Assembly: GCA_046349315.1 (NCBI GenBank)
Contig: JAXMCQ010000004.1
Span: 62,001-126,000 of the forward strand
Direction of reading: 5' to 3'
DNA: 64,000 nt
DNA from: JAEUMG01 sp046349315
Lineage (GTDB): Bacteria > Pseudomonadota > Alphaproteobacteria > Rhizobiales > Aestuariivirgaceae
The position numbers were made by a program, and so were the translations under genes. Positions 17,223 through 26,142 of the stretch are shown piece after piece. Every line of letters begins with the position of its first letter. The stretch's first letter is position 1. The notes below the pieces were generated by a model. That model was given only the letters and a program-made list of their open reading frames with translations, was not told the DNA's origin and made no database searches.

Positions 17223-18806
17223 ATGCGCGATCTGCAAACGCCCGGCCGCTCGGCCGCCTATGGAATGACCGGCATGGCCGCAACCTCTTCGCCGCTCGCC
17301 ACTTTGGCGGCGGTCGATGTGCTACGGGCCGGCGGCAATGCAGTCGATGCAGCGGTGACGGCATCGGCGGTGCTGTGCATGACCGAGCCGCATATGACCG
17401 GGATCGGAGGCGATTGCTTCGTACTGGTCGGCTTTGCGGATGGCCGGGTGGTAGGGCTCAACGGTTCCGGCCGAGCGGCGCTCGCGGCGGATGCCGATTG
17501 GCTGAAACAGTCGGGCTTGACCTCGATCGGCTTCCAGAGCGTGCATTCGGTCACCGTGCCGGGGGCCGTCGATGCCTGGGACCGGCTTCTCAAGCGGTAT
17601 GGCTCGATCTCGCTCGGCGATGCCCTGGCGCCGGCGATCCGGCTTGGTGAGGCAGGGGTGCCGGTCACACCGCGGGTTGCCTTCGACTGGACCTTCGAAG
17701 TCGAGATGCTGTCGCGCGATCCGGGTGCCAGGCAGCACTACTTGAAGGATGACCGGGCACCGCAGACCGGCGACGTCATGCGCTATCCGGCGCTCGCCGC
17801 GACGTTCAAGAGCCTGGCGAAGGATGGCCGCGATGCCTTCTATGCCGGCTCGATCAGCGAAGACATTGTTGGCGAATTGCGTGCCCGTGGCAGCCTGCTG
17901 ACGCTCGAAGATTTCGCCCGCACCGAGGCGACCTGGGTAGAGCCGATTTCGACTCACTTTGCGGGCCATGAGATCCTGGAAATACCGCCCAATGGGCAAG
18001 GTATTACCGCCTTGATTGCGCTCAATATTCTGTCGCGCTTTGACCTCGCGCGGTATGGCGCGGAAAGCGTGGAACGCCGGCATCTGGAGATCGAGGCGAT
18101 CAAGCTCGCCTGGGTGCTTCGCAACCGCTACATCGCCGATCCTGGTTTTGCCAAGGTGCCGGTCGCGGAGATGCTGAGCGATGCGACAGCCGACCGGCTC
18201 GCCGGGCTCATCGACATGAACCGGGCGATCGAGGATCCGGCGCTCAAAGTGGCCCTACCGGGTTCGGATACGGTCTATCTCACCGTCGTCGATCGCAATG
18301 GTCTCGCCGTTTCCTTCATCAACTCGATCTATGCGAGCTTCGGCTCCGGCATTGTTACCGGTAGGACCGGTATTGCCTTGCAAAACCGGGGCTGCAATTT
18401 CGTCACTACGCCCGGCCATCCCAATTGCATCGGACCCGGCAAACGGCCCTTGCACACGATCATTCCTGCGATGGTGAAAAAGGACGGCAGGATCGCCATG
18501 AGCTATGGCGTGATGGGTGGCTCCTACCAGCCGATGGGCCATGTGGCGGTAGCGCTGAACCGGTATGTACATGGCATGGACCCGCAGGAAGCGATCGATT
18601 TTCCGCGCTGCTTCCCGGATTTCGGCCAGGTCGAGATGGAGCGTACGATCCCCGCCGCCATTGCCGCGGGGCTTGCCGAGAAGGGCCATCGCCTGACCCC
18701 GGCGGTCGAGCCCCTGGGTGGCGGTCAGGCCATCGAGGTGAGGCCCGACGGCATGCTGGTGGGTGGCTCGGACCCGCGCAAGGACGGCTGCGCGCTCGGC
18801 TGTTAA
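17223..18806 (+). CDS. Gamma-glutamyltransferase family protein
   Basis: The 527-residue protein has the gamma-glutamyltransferase fold. The large-subunit start is AATSSPLATLAAVDVLRAGGNAVDAAV. The small subunit should begin at the threonine of GSDTVYLTVVD (about residue 347), where autocleavage gives the catalytic residue. In classical enzymes the residue after T-T/V is His; here it is Tyr. No signal peptide is evident, so a cytoplasmic oxamate-amidohydrolase- or acylase-like relative is possible. Confidence 0.85.
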   Translation: MRDLQTPGRSAAYGMTGMAATSSPLATLAAVDVLRAGGNAVDAAVTASAVLCMTEPHMTGIGGDCFVLVGFADGRVVGLNGSGRAALAADADWLKQSGLTSIGFQSVHSVTVPGAVDAWDRLLKRYGSISLGDALAPAIRLGEAGVPVTPRVAFDWTFEVEMLSRDPGARQHYLKDDRAPQTGDVMRYPALAATFKSLAKDGRDAFYAGSISEDIVGELRARGSLLTLEDFARTEATWVEPISTHFAGHEILEIPPNGQGITALIALNILSRFDLARYGAESVERRHLEIEAIKLAWVLRNRYIADPGFAKVPVAEMLSDATADRLAGLIDMNRAIEDPALKVALPGSDTVYLTVVDRNGLAVSFINSIYASFGSGIVTGRTGIALQNRGCNFVTTPGHPNCIGPGKRPLHTIIPAMVKKDGRIAMSYGVMGGSYQPMGHVAVALNRYVHGMDPQEAIDFPRCFPDFGQVEMERTIPAAIAAGLAEKGHRLTPAVEPLGGGQAIEVRPDGMLVGGSDPRKDGCALGC

Positions 18807-18889
18807 GCGCCGCTAACCTCGCGTTTCGCATCTGTTTACTACTCCCGGCCTAGGCTTCTCCGTGATTCATCTTCGCGCGTGGAGGCCCC

Positions 18890-20929
18890 GTGAGCGATAC
18901 CTCGTCACACCAGCTCTTCTCCTTCTCGGCGGAGGCGGAGGAGGCGGCTAATCTCCCCGTGCCATCGCCGAAGCACGCGGTCGAGAAACTGTCGCAAGTC
19001 GTCGTCCATCGCGAACTCGAAGAGATCGGGCGCGCGGTCGTCTCTGCCGGCGAGGCCGCCTATCACTGGGTGATCGAAACCGATGCTGTCTCGTGGAGCG
19101 CCAATTCCGCCGATGTGCTGGGCTGCGAAATCGCCGATCTCGGCAGCGGGCGTTCCTTCTCGCAAATGCTCGATGCCGATAATTTCACCAGCCGCTACGA
19201 CACGGTGATGCGCAGCAAGGCGCGCGATGAAGGTGCGGGCGTTCCGTTCCAGATCGAGTATCTGTTCCGCCCGCAAGGCCGCATCGGCAAGCAGGCGATC
19301 TGGCTTGAGGATTGCGGGCGCTGGTTTGCGGGCGCCGACGGTCGTCCCGCTGAAGTCTATGGCATCGTGCGGCGCATCGATGATCGCCATCGCCGCGACC
19401 GGCATTTGAGTTTCCTCGGCAATTGCGATCCCTTGACTGGCATGATGAATCGCGGCCGCATGGCGGAAGCTCTGGGCGAAGCGATCAGCGTTGCCGAGCG
19501 CAATACGCTTTCCTGCGCCTTCGCGGTCGCCGCCATCAACAATCTCGCGGTGGTGAACGACGCCTATGGTTTCGAGATCGCGGACGAAGTCATTGTTGCG
19601 GTCGGACGGCGCCTGCGTCAGGTGATGCGCACCGGCGATGCCATCGCGCGTTACTCGGGCAGCAAATTCGGTATCATCCTCAATCACTGCAATGAAGAGG
19701 AATTGCGGATCGCCGCCGAGCGCCTGCTCAATGTGGCGCGCGAAAGCGTGATCGAGACGGCGCGCGGTCCGGTCTGGGCGATGCTGTCGATCGGCGGCGT
19801 CGTCCTGCCGCGCCATGCCAGCGAATCCAACACCGCCATGGCGCGTGCCGAAGAGGCGCTTACCGAAGCGAAGAAACTGCCCTCCGACGGTTTCGTGCTG
19901 TTCAGGCCTTCGGCGCAGCGCATGTCTGAGCGCGATCTCAATGCCCGCTGCGCAACCGAGATCGTCGCCTGCCTCAAGCAGAACCGCTTCCAGCTTGCCT
20001 ATCAGCCGATCATCGATGCCCGCGACGGCGCCGTGGTCATGCATGAAGCCTTGTTGCGCATGGCCGATTTCGATGGCGCAATGATCGCCGCGGCGCATCT
20101 CGTGCCGATTGCCGAAAAACTCGGCCTGGTCCGCCTCATCGATCGCAATGTCATGCAATTGGCGGTGGGCGTGCTGCTCGACCATCCGCAGGCGCGGCTC
20201 GCGCTCAATGTTTCGGGCATCACGGCAACCGATCCGCGCTGGTACAGCCAACTCATCGAGATGCTGATGGCGCATGGCGAACTGGCAGGCCGCCTGACGG
20301 TCGAGATCAACGAGGCGGCGGCTCTCGCCGATGTCGCGGAGACGGCGCGCTTCACGCGTGCTCTGCATGAGGCGGGCTGTGGCGTTGCGATCGACGATTT
20401 CGGCGCCAGCGTCAGCTCGTTCCGTAGCCTTAAAGTGCTGGAGCCCGACTTTATCAAGATCGATGGCTCGTTCAGCGAACGGCTCGCGTCCAATGCGGAC
20501 AATCAGTATTTCATCCGCTCGTTGATCGAAATGGCCGAGAAGTTCTCGATCAAGACGATCGCCGAATGGGTGCAGACCGAAGAAGATGCCGAATTCTTGC
20601 GGCAATGGGGTGTCGATTATCTGCAAGGCAATTTCTTCGGAAGCGCCAGTCTGGCATCGCCATGGGAGGCACCGGCTAGCGAGGACGAGCCGGCGCGATT
20701 GGAGCAGATCGCGACCGAAGAAGAGTCACCCCTTGCCAGTCCAGTGAATGATGAATTGCCTGAACAGGAATCGTCCCTGCAGACCGATCTCGACCGGCCC
20801 GGCCTCGACCGCCTGCGCGCGGCAATCGCCGCATTGGATGAGACTTTCCATCGCCCGGCCGAGCAGAAGGCGCGCCCGCGCTTTGCCGATGTACTTGGTG
20901 GAGGCGGTACCAACCAAACCTCGCCCTGA
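18890..20929 (+). CDS. PAS-GGDEF-EAL cyclic-di-GMP signalling protein
   Basis: The 679-residue protein has a PAS-like region (about 45-150), a GGDEF domain (about 165-330) and an EAL domain (about 345-590), followed by a Glu/Pro-rich tail of about 90 residues. The GGDEF active-site loop reads SGSKF, so synthesis is unlikely. The EAL site keeps EALLRM, NVSG, DDFGASVSSF, KIDGSF and the IAEWVQ glutamate, so phosphodiesterase activity is plausible. No membrane segment is seen. A GTG start follows GGAGG. The stop lies inside a REP-like repeat. Confidence 0.9.
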   Translation: MSDTSSHQLFSFSAEAEEAANLPVPSPKHAVEKLSQVVVHRELEEIGRAVVSAGEAAYHWVIETDAVSWSANSADVLGCEIADLGSGRSFSQMLDADNFTSRYDTVMRSKARDEGAGVPFQIEYLFRPQGRIGKQAIWLEDCGRWFAGADGRPAEVYGIVRRIDDRHRRDRHLSFLGNCDPLTGMMNRGRMAEALGEAISVAERNTLSCAFAVAAINNLAVVNDAYGFEIADEVIVAVGRRLRQVMRTGDAIARYSGSKFGIILNHCNEEELRIAAERLLNVARESVIETARGPVWAMLSIGGVVLPRHASESNTAMARAEEALTEAKKLPSDGFVLFRPSAQRMSERDLNARCATEIVACLKQNRFQLAYQPIIDARDGAVVMHEALLRMADFDGAMIAAAHLVPIAEKLGLVRLIDRNVMQLAVGVLLDHPQARLALNVSGITATDPRWYSQLIEMLMAHGELAGRLTVEINEAAALADVAETARFTRALHEAGCGVAIDDFGASVSSFRSLKVLEPDFIKIDGSFSERLASNADNQYFIRSLIEMAEKFSIKTIAEWVQTEEDAEFLRQWGVDYLQGNFFGSASLASPWEAPASEDEPARLEQIATEEESPLASPVNDELPEQESSLQTDLDRPGLDRLRAAIAALDETFHRPAEQKARPRFADVLGGGGTNQTSP

Positions 20930-21022
20930 GGCGCATCGCGCAGCGATGCCTCGAAGGGCGCGATCCCGATAGTTGCGCATGGTTCGAGGCATCGCCTTCG
21001 GCGATGCTCCTCACCATGAGGG
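20924..21022. repeat. REP-like palindromic repeat, family R1 copy a
   Basis: The element begins CCTGAGG and ends CTCCTCACCATGAGG, with inverted inner segments GGTTCGAGGC / GCCTCGAAG and GCATCGCCTTCGGCGATGC. It shares ends and layout with copies at 26955 and 28092. Its left end overlaps the last codon of the EAL gene. Confidence 0.75.
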
Positions 21023-21032
21023 GTACAGAACG

Positions 21033-21227
21033 ATGTATCCCTATGATCAAACGGTGCTAGGGACGAACATGACCATGCTTGGAAAACGATTGATTTTGGC
21101 CGCCGGGGAGGCTCGAACCATCGCGCGCGGCGAAGCGGCCCCTGGTTCCTTCAAAACGCATTTTCCTGTCGAAAGCGATGCTGCCAGGAAGCCATTGGAC
21201 GTGGAGCGCGTTCTGAAGGGCGGCTAG
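21033..21227 (+). CDS. Small hypothetical protein
   Basis: A 64-residue frame starts at an ATG preceded by AGGGG and ends 15 bases before the phaR stop. I do not recognise it. It has no membrane segment or signal peptide. It lies next to a REP-like repeat, and its Ala/Arg/Glu-rich composition is neutral evidence. It may be a real orphan gene or a chance frame. Confidence 0.35.
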   Translation: MYPYDQTVLGTNMTMLGKRLILAAGEARTIARGEAAPGSFKTHFPVESDAARKPLDVERVLKGG

Positions 21228-21242
21228 TCCGGAAAGCGACTA

Positions 21243-21833
21243 CTACTTATCCCCGGCCAGCGTATCGAGGCGGCGCTGCATGGCGGAGAGCTGATCCTTC
21301 AAGGCCTGCAGATCGTCCTTGGAATTGGCCGACGAAGGCGAAGCCGGCGCCTCGGACGGCTTGCTCGCCATGGCGGCAAAGGGATTGAACATGCGCATGG
21401 CGTCGGAAAACATCGCCATGTTGCGCTTGGAATGTTCCTCGATCGCCTTGAAGGGATCGGCACCCCAGGCTTCCATCATCTGCTGGCGGAACTTGTCCTG
21501 TTCGCGGGTCAGGGATTCGAGCGAGAATTCGAGATAGCCGGGCACGAAGGCCTGCATGCTGTCGCCATAGAAGCGGATGAGCTGGCGCAAGAACTTGATC
21601 GGCAAGAGGTTCTGGCCCTTGCTCTCTTCCTCGAAAATGATCTGGGTCAGGACCGAACGGGTGATCTCTTCGCCGGTCTTGGCGTCGAAGACCACGAAGT
21701 CGGTGCCCTTCTTGACCATCTCGGCCAGGTCTTCGAGAGTGACGTAGGTGCTGGTCGCCGTGTTATAGAGCCGCCGGTTGGCGTATTTCTTGATGACGAC
21801 CGCGGCTTGGGGCGCCGTTGACTGATCGTTCAT
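21243..21833 (-). CDS. phaR: Polyhydroxyalkanoate synthesis repressor PhaR
   Basis: The 196-residue protein starts with the PHB/PHA accumulation regulator DNA-binding domain (IKKYANRRLYNTATSTYVTL, about 12-31). The second regulator domain follows (FLRQLIRFYGDSMQAFVPGY), then a Ser/Ala-rich C terminus with a short coiled coil. PhaR binds PHA granules and represses phasin and phaR when polymer is absent. The ATG at 21833 is chosen for the GGAG spacing; another lies six codons upstream. It is divergent from phaA-phaB. Confidence 0.92.
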   Translation of the reverse strand: MNDQSTAPQAAVVIKKYANRRLYNTATSTYVTLEDLAEMVKKGTDFVVFDAKTGEEITRSVLTQIIFEEESKGQNLLPIKFLRQLIRFYGDSMQAFVPGYLEFSLESLTREQDKFRQQMMEAWGADPFKAIEEHSKRNMAMFSDAMRMFNPFAAMASKPSEAPASPSSANSKDDLQALKDQLSAMQRRLDTLAGDK

Positions 21834-21880
21834 CGCCGCTGCTCCTGCCATCGCTTCCCGCTTGGTTTCGGTCTTTGACT

Positions 21881-21917
21881 GCACTGCGAAAGGTTGCGCT
21901 GCGCAATGCACAATTGC
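21881..21917. promoter_or_regulatory. TGC-rich palindromes in the phaR-phaA divergent region, candidate PhaR operator
   Basis: The region holds a 13-base palindrome TTGCGCTGCGCAA at 21894-21906, followed directly by TGCACAATTGCA, with CTGC elements just before. PhaR sites in other alphaproteobacteria are TGC/GCA palindromes, and the site lies between phaR and phaA. The match is by type, not by an exact known consensus. Confidence 0.45.
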
Positions 21918-22028
21918 AAGCCCAAAAACGCTGAGGCTGTACGGGCTTAGGCCTAGGCCAAAAGGCGGCATTGCGGGCGGGGCGGGGGCCGAGTAGACCA
22001 CCGGCAACACAACCAAGGAGAGTGCGGT

Positions 22029-23216
22029 ATGGCTAGTTCGGATTCAGCGGTGGTCATCGTTTCGGCGGCGCGCACGCCGGTCGGCTCCTTCAACGGCGCC
22101 CTGTCGAGCCTTCCCGCCCATGCATTGGGGGCAGTGGCGCTGAAGGCGGCGATGGAACGGGCCAAGGTCGAAGCCAAAGAGGTCGACGAGGTTATTTTGG
22201 GCCAGATCCTGACCGCCGGCCAAGGCCAGAACCCGGCGCGCCAGGCGTCGATCGCGGCCGGCATCCCGGTCGAAAGCCCGGCCTGGGGCGTCAATCAGCT
22301 CTGCGGCTCCGGGCTTCGCGCGGTGGCACTCGGGCTGCAGCAGATCGCCGGCGGCGATGCCAAGATCGTCGCGGCGGGCGGCCAGGAATCGATGAGCATG
22401 TCGCCCCACTGCCAGCACCTGCGCAACGGCATCAAGATGGGCGACTTCCAGATGATCGATACGATGATCAAGGACGGCCTCTGGGATGCCTTCAACGGCT
22501 ATCACATGGGCAACACGGCCGAGAACGTGGCGCGCCAGTGGCAAATCACCCGCGATGACCAGGACAAGTTCGCGGTCGCTTCGCAGAACAAGGCCGAGGC
22601 CGCACAGAAGGCCGGGCGCTTCAAGGATGAGATCGCGCCCGTCACGGTTGCCTCGCGAAAAGGCGATGTGGTGGTCGACCAGGATGAATACATCCGTCAC
22701 GGCGCCACGCTCGACCAGGTGGCGAAATTGCGCGCCGCCTTCCAGAAGGATGGCACTGTCACCGCCGGCAATGCCTCCGGCATCAATGACGGCGCGGCCG
22801 CGGTGATCCTGATGTCGGTCAAGGAAGCCGAAGCCCGCAAACTGAATCCGCTGGCGCGCATCGTGTCGTGGGCGAGTGTCGGTGTCGATCCGGCGATCAT
22901 GGGCTCGGGACCGATCCCGGCTTCGCGCGCGGCCTTGAAAAAGGCCGGCTGGAAGCCCGAGGCTCTCGATCTCGTCGAAGCGAACGAAGCCTTCGCGGCG
23001 CAGGCTTGCGCGGTCAACAAGGACATGGGTTGGGATCCGGGCAAGGTCAACGTCAATGGCGGCGCCATCGCCATCGGCCATCCGATCGGCGCGTCGGGCG
23101 CGCGCGTATTGACGACGCTGCTCTATGAAATGGGCAAGCGCGATGCCAAGAAGGGGCTTGCAACGCTCTGCATCGGCGGCGGCATGGGCGTCGCCATGTG
23201 CGTCGAACGCGACTAA
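22029..23216 (+). CDS. phaA: Acetyl-CoA C-acetyltransferase (beta-ketothiolase)
   Basis: The 395-residue thiolase has the nucleophilic cysteine in NQLCGSGLRAV (about residue 90). The C-terminal catalytic His is in GGAIAIGHPIGASGAR, and the second Cys is in TLCIGGGMGVAMC. It condenses two acetyl-CoA to acetoacetyl-CoA, the first step of polyhydroxybutyrate synthesis. It is followed 31 bases later by phaB. The polymer synthase phaC is not in this window. Confidence 0.96.
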   Translation: MASSDSAVVIVSAARTPVGSFNGALSSLPAHALGAVALKAAMERAKVEAKEVDEVILGQILTAGQGQNPARQASIAAGIPVESPAWGVNQLCGSGLRAVALGLQQIAGGDAKIVAAGGQESMSMSPHCQHLRNGIKMGDFQMIDTMIKDGLWDAFNGYHMGNTAENVARQWQITRDDQDKFAVASQNKAEAAQKAGRFKDEIAPVTVASRKGDVVVDQDEYIRHGATLDQVAKLRAAFQKDGTVTAGNASGINDGAAAVILMSVKEAEARKLNPLARIVSWASVGVDPAIMGSGPIPASRAALKKAGWKPEALDLVEANEAFAAQACAVNKDMGWDPGKVNVNGGAIAIGHPIGASGARVLTTLLYEMGKRDAKKGLATLCIGGGMGVAMCVERD

Positions 23217-23247
23217 CGCCCAAACGCAGCAAAAAGGGAGGCAGCGA

Positions 23248-23973
23248 ATGGCTCGCATCGCGATCGTAACCGGCGGCACCCGTGGCATCGGGGCCGCCAT
23301 TTCCAAGGCATTGAAGCAGGAAGGCTATCGCGTCATTGCCAATTATGCCGGCAATGACGAGGCGGCACACAAGTTCAAGGCCGATACCGGCATTGATGTC
23401 CGCAAATGGGATGTCAGCGACTATGCCGCCTGCGAAAGCAATCTCAAGGCGATCGAAAACGAGATCGGCCCGATCGATGTTCTCATCAACAATGCCGGCA
23501 TCACCCGCGATGCTATGTTCCACAAGATGACGCCGGAACACTGGTATCAGGTGATCAATACCAATCTCAATTCGCTGTTCAACATGACGCGTCCCTTGTG
23601 GGACGGCATGCGGGCGCGAAACTTCGGACGCATCATCTGCATCTCGTCCATCAACGGCCAGAAGGGCCAGATGGGCCAGGCGAATTATTCCGCCGCCAAG
23701 GCCGGCGATATCGGCTTCGTCAAGGCATTGGCGCAGGAAGGCGCTGCCAAGGGCATCACCGTCAATGCGATCTGCCCGGGCTATATCGGCACCGAAATGG
23801 TGCTTGCCGTGCCGAAAGACGTGCTCGAAAAGCGCATCCTGCCGCATATTCCGGTCGGGCGATTGGGCGAGCCGGAAGAGATCGCGCGCTGCGTCGTGTT
23901 TCTTGCGTCCGATCAGTCGGGTTTCATCACGGGTGCGACGCTGACCGCCAATGGCGGCCAGTACATGGTGTGA
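23248..23973 (+). CDS. phaB: Acetoacetyl-CoA reductase
   Basis: This 241-residue short-chain dehydrogenase has the cofactor loop TGGTRGIGAAIS, NNAGI, and the catalytic Ser/Tyr/Lys set in ISSINGQKGQ and NYSAAKAG. The length and the NGQKGQ wording are typical of PhaB, which reduces acetoacetyl-CoA to (R)-3-hydroxybutyryl-CoA with NADPH. AAGGGAGG precedes the ATG. It forms an operon with phaA. Confidence 0.95.
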   Translation: MARIAIVTGGTRGIGAAISKALKQEGYRVIANYAGNDEAAHKFKADTGIDVRKWDVSDYAACESNLKAIENEIGPIDVLINNAGITRDAMFHKMTPEHWYQVINTNLNSLFNMTRPLWDGMRARNFGRIICISSINGQKGQMGQANYSAAKAGDIGFVKALAQEGAAKGITVNAICPGYIGTEMVLAVPKDVLEKRILPHIPVGRLGEPEEIARCVVFLASDQSGFITGATLTANGGQYMV

Positions 23974-23985
23974 TGGAGTTCTGCG

Positions 23986-24687
23986 ATGACCGAGACGGCG
24001 CCGACGCAGGAGCTGTTTCTCGAACAGTGGCAGGTCTATCGCAAGATGGTCGACAACGACTATCTCTTCCATCGCGGCGCCTATGATTGCCTGCACCGTT
24101 ATTTGCGCGACGAAATAAAAGGACCGTTTCACTTCCTGGAAGCGGCCTGCGGCGATGCCAGCATGAGTACTGAGGCGCTGCTCGGTACCAAAGTATCATC
24201 CTATCATGGCATCGATATTTCGCGGCAGGCGCTGGATATCGCCGCGCGCAACCTGGCGCGATTGCCGTGTCCGGTGGTCTTGGAGGAGCGCGACTTCGTC
24301 AGCGGTCTGCGCGATTGGCAGCGTCCCGCCGATGTCGTGTGGATCGGATTGTCGCTGCATCACCTGCTCGCGCCAGCCAAGGCTGAAACATTGCGCGACA
24401 TCCGGCGCATCGTCGGCGGAAACGGACGCTTGCTCATCTATGAAGATGCAAGTCCCGACGGCGAGAGCCGGGAACAGTGGCTCGCGCGCTGGGATGCGCA
24501 GGAACCACACTGGCCGGCCTATTCACGCCGCGAATGGATGATGGTCAATGATCACGTCCACGCTTCGGATTTTCCGGAGACCGATTCGGCCTGGCATGCA
24601 TTGGGCAAGAACGCCGGTTTCGCGCAGGTGAAAACCCTGTTCGTCTCGCCGACCAATCTCCTGCGGCTCTATCTCTTTCAGGCTTAG
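23986..24687 (+). CDS. SAM-dependent methyltransferase
   Basis: The 233-residue protein has class I methyltransferase motif I (FLEAACGDASMS, about residue 46), an acidic end of strand 2 (YHGIDIS) and post-I motifs. It starts 12 bases after phaB behind a GGAG site, so it is probably co-transcribed with the PHA genes. Its substrate is unknown. Confidence 0.82.
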   Translation: MTETAPTQELFLEQWQVYRKMVDNDYLFHRGAYDCLHRYLRDEIKGPFHFLEAACGDASMSTEALLGTKVSSYHGIDISRQALDIAARNLARLPCPVVLEERDFVSGLRDWQRPADVVWIGLSLHHLLAPAKAETLRDIRRIVGGNGRLLIYEDASPDGESREQWLARWDAQEPHWPAYSRREWMMVNDHVHASDFPETDSAWHALGKNAGFAQVKTLFVSPTNLLRLYLFQA

Positions 24688-24723
24688 CCGGGGAATGCTT
24701 TACACATCGGTCGCAGAAACAGT

Positions 24724-24823
24724 TTTTCCTCCCCCTTGTGGGGGATCAAGGGTGGGAGTCAGTCTGAACATGCCGAGTAATCCCCCACCCCTAGCCCCTC
24801 CCCACGCAGGGGGAGGGGAATCG
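24724..24823. repeat. Intergenic palindromic repeat, family R4 copy a
   Basis: Two C-rich/G-rich hairpins (CCCCCTTGTGGGGG and CCCTCCCCACGCAGGGGGAGGG) flank GATCAAGGGTGGG. The first half recurs in inverse orientation at 28287-28319. No gene lies between 24688 and 24858. Confidence 0.6.
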
Positions 24824-24858
24824 CACTGAATATGTAGTCGCGACCGAGCACTGATCCC

Positions 24859-25731
24859 ATGTCGCGGAGGGCCGCTACGCTTGTCGGTCTGATCGCCGTC
24901 CTGATGTGGGCGGTGCTCGCGCTGTTGAGCGCGGCGAGCGGTGAAGTCCCACCGTTTCAGCTTGCGGCGATGACCTTTCTCATCGGCGGCTTGCTCGGCG
25001 TCGCTTCCTGGCCATTTCGCCCGGGCGCCATTGCAAGCCTTGCACAGAACTGGCGCGTCTGGGCCTTGGGTGTCGCGGGACTGTTCGGCTACCACTTCGT
25101 TTATTTCTCGGCGATCCGTGCGGCGCCGCCGGTCGAAGTGAGTCTTCTCGCCTATCTCTGGCCGTTGTTCCTCGTCGTCTTCTCGGCCCTGCTGCCGGGC
25201 GAGCGCCTGCGCTGGTATCACATTGCCGGCGTCGTGCTGGGCTTAAGCGGCGCGCTCCTCGTCATCAGCGGCGGCGGTGTAAACTCATTGGCGCGGGAAT
25301 GGCGCTTCGGCCATCTGCTCGGCTTTGCTTGCGCGATCATCTGGGCCGGCTATTCTGTCTTGTCGCGGCGCTTTGCCGGCGTTCCGACCGATATCGTCGC
25401 CGGTTTCTGTCTTGTCACGGCCGCGCTCGCTGCCATCTGTCATCTTCTTTTCGAGACAACCGTGTGGCCGGATGGCGCGATACAGTGGCTCGCGGTCGCG
25501 GGCCTCGGGCTGATGCCGGTCGGCGCCGCCTTCTACAGCTGGGACTACGGCGTCAAGCATGGCGACATCATGGTGCTCGGCGCGCTCTCCTATCTGTCGC
25601 CGCTGGTCTCGACCTTGATCCTGGTGGTCGCAGGTTATGCACCGGCGCACTGGTCGGTGGCGGTCGCGTGCCTCCTCATCACCGCAGGCGCCGTCATCGC
25701 CGCGAAGGACATGCTGTTCCGGCAGCGGTAA
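24859..25731 (+). CDS. EamA/DMT-family transporter
   Basis: This 290-residue protein has about ten membrane segments in two EamA halves. It includes the typical end of the first half (LLAYLWPLFLVVFSALLPGE) and the second-half GAAFYSWDYGVKHGD string seen in YdcZ/aromatic-exporter-like relatives. It is a second EamA protein in the window and not a close copy of that at 10971. Substrate unknown. Confidence 0.85.
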   Translation: MSRRAATLVGLIAVLMWAVLALLSAASGEVPPFQLAAMTFLIGGLLGVASWPFRPGAIASLAQNWRVWALGVAGLFGYHFVYFSAIRAAPPVEVSLLAYLWPLFLVVFSALLPGERLRWYHIAGVVLGLSGALLVISGGGVNSLAREWRFGHLLGFACAIIWAGYSVLSRRFAGVPTDIVAGFCLVTAALAAICHLLFETTVWPDGAIQWLAVAGLGLMPVGAAFYSWDYGVKHGDIMVLGALSYLSPLVSTLILVVAGYAPAHWSVAVACLLITAGAVIAAKDMLFRQR

Positions 25732-25770
25732 AGCAAGCGGTTCGTATACGGACGTTCTTTCACTCTCCGC

Positions 25771-25901
25771 TCTTCCCTCTCCCCTTGCGGGAAAGGGTTC
25801 CCCGGACTTGATCCGGGGCGGGTGAGGGGTAGAACCACCAACCAACGTCATCCCGGCGAAAAGCCCATCTTCCCTTCGCCCGCGCGTAGCGCGGGAGAGG
25901 G
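25771..25901. repeat. Intergenic hairpin repeats, R3-like
   Basis: This stretch, within a gene-free interval from 25732 to 26142, holds CTCTCCCCTTGCGGGAAAGGG, CCCCGGACTTGATCCGGGG and a final CGCGCGTAGCGCG-type hairpin ending GGGAGAGGG. The C-rich and G-rich ends resemble the repeats at 47074 and 59655. The open frames across it are made of repeat sequence and are not credible genes. Confidence 0.55.
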
Positions 25902-26004
25902 TGGTGCGCATGTGCCGGGTGAGAGGCAGCGCCTACCCGCTCGTCATCCCGGCGAAAGCCGGGACCCAACCATCAGCGCAAGCGACACCCCCAACTCGCT
26001 TCCC

Positions 26005-26092
26005 GTCGCCCCAGCGCAAGCTGGGGTCCCCTGAATCATCTCCTCTGGTGGCACCGCGTCAGGGGATGCCAGCTTTCGCTGGCATGACGATC
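26005..26092. repeat. Intergenic palindromic repeat, family R2 copy a
   Basis: Hairpin CCCCAGCGCAAGCTGGGG is followed by TCCCCTGAATCAT, a 25-base spacer and a second hairpin GCCAGCTTTCGCTGGC. The same order recurs at 28347-28433 with few differences. Confidence 0.75.
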
Positions 26093-26142
26093 GGCTCTCA
26101 TTTTTATATTGACTAAGTTCCGCATGTGTTCTAATTGGCCGC

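Noticed and set aside
15496..20626. Long open frames opposite fhs (514 codons, plus strand) and opposite the EAL gene (573 codons, minus strand)
   Set aside because: Both are mirror frames of recognised proteins with no family signature of their own.
21111..21150. GGCTCGAACCATC-like string near 21113, considered as a tRNA T-arm
   Set aside because: No matching acceptor, anticodon or D arms can be placed around it.
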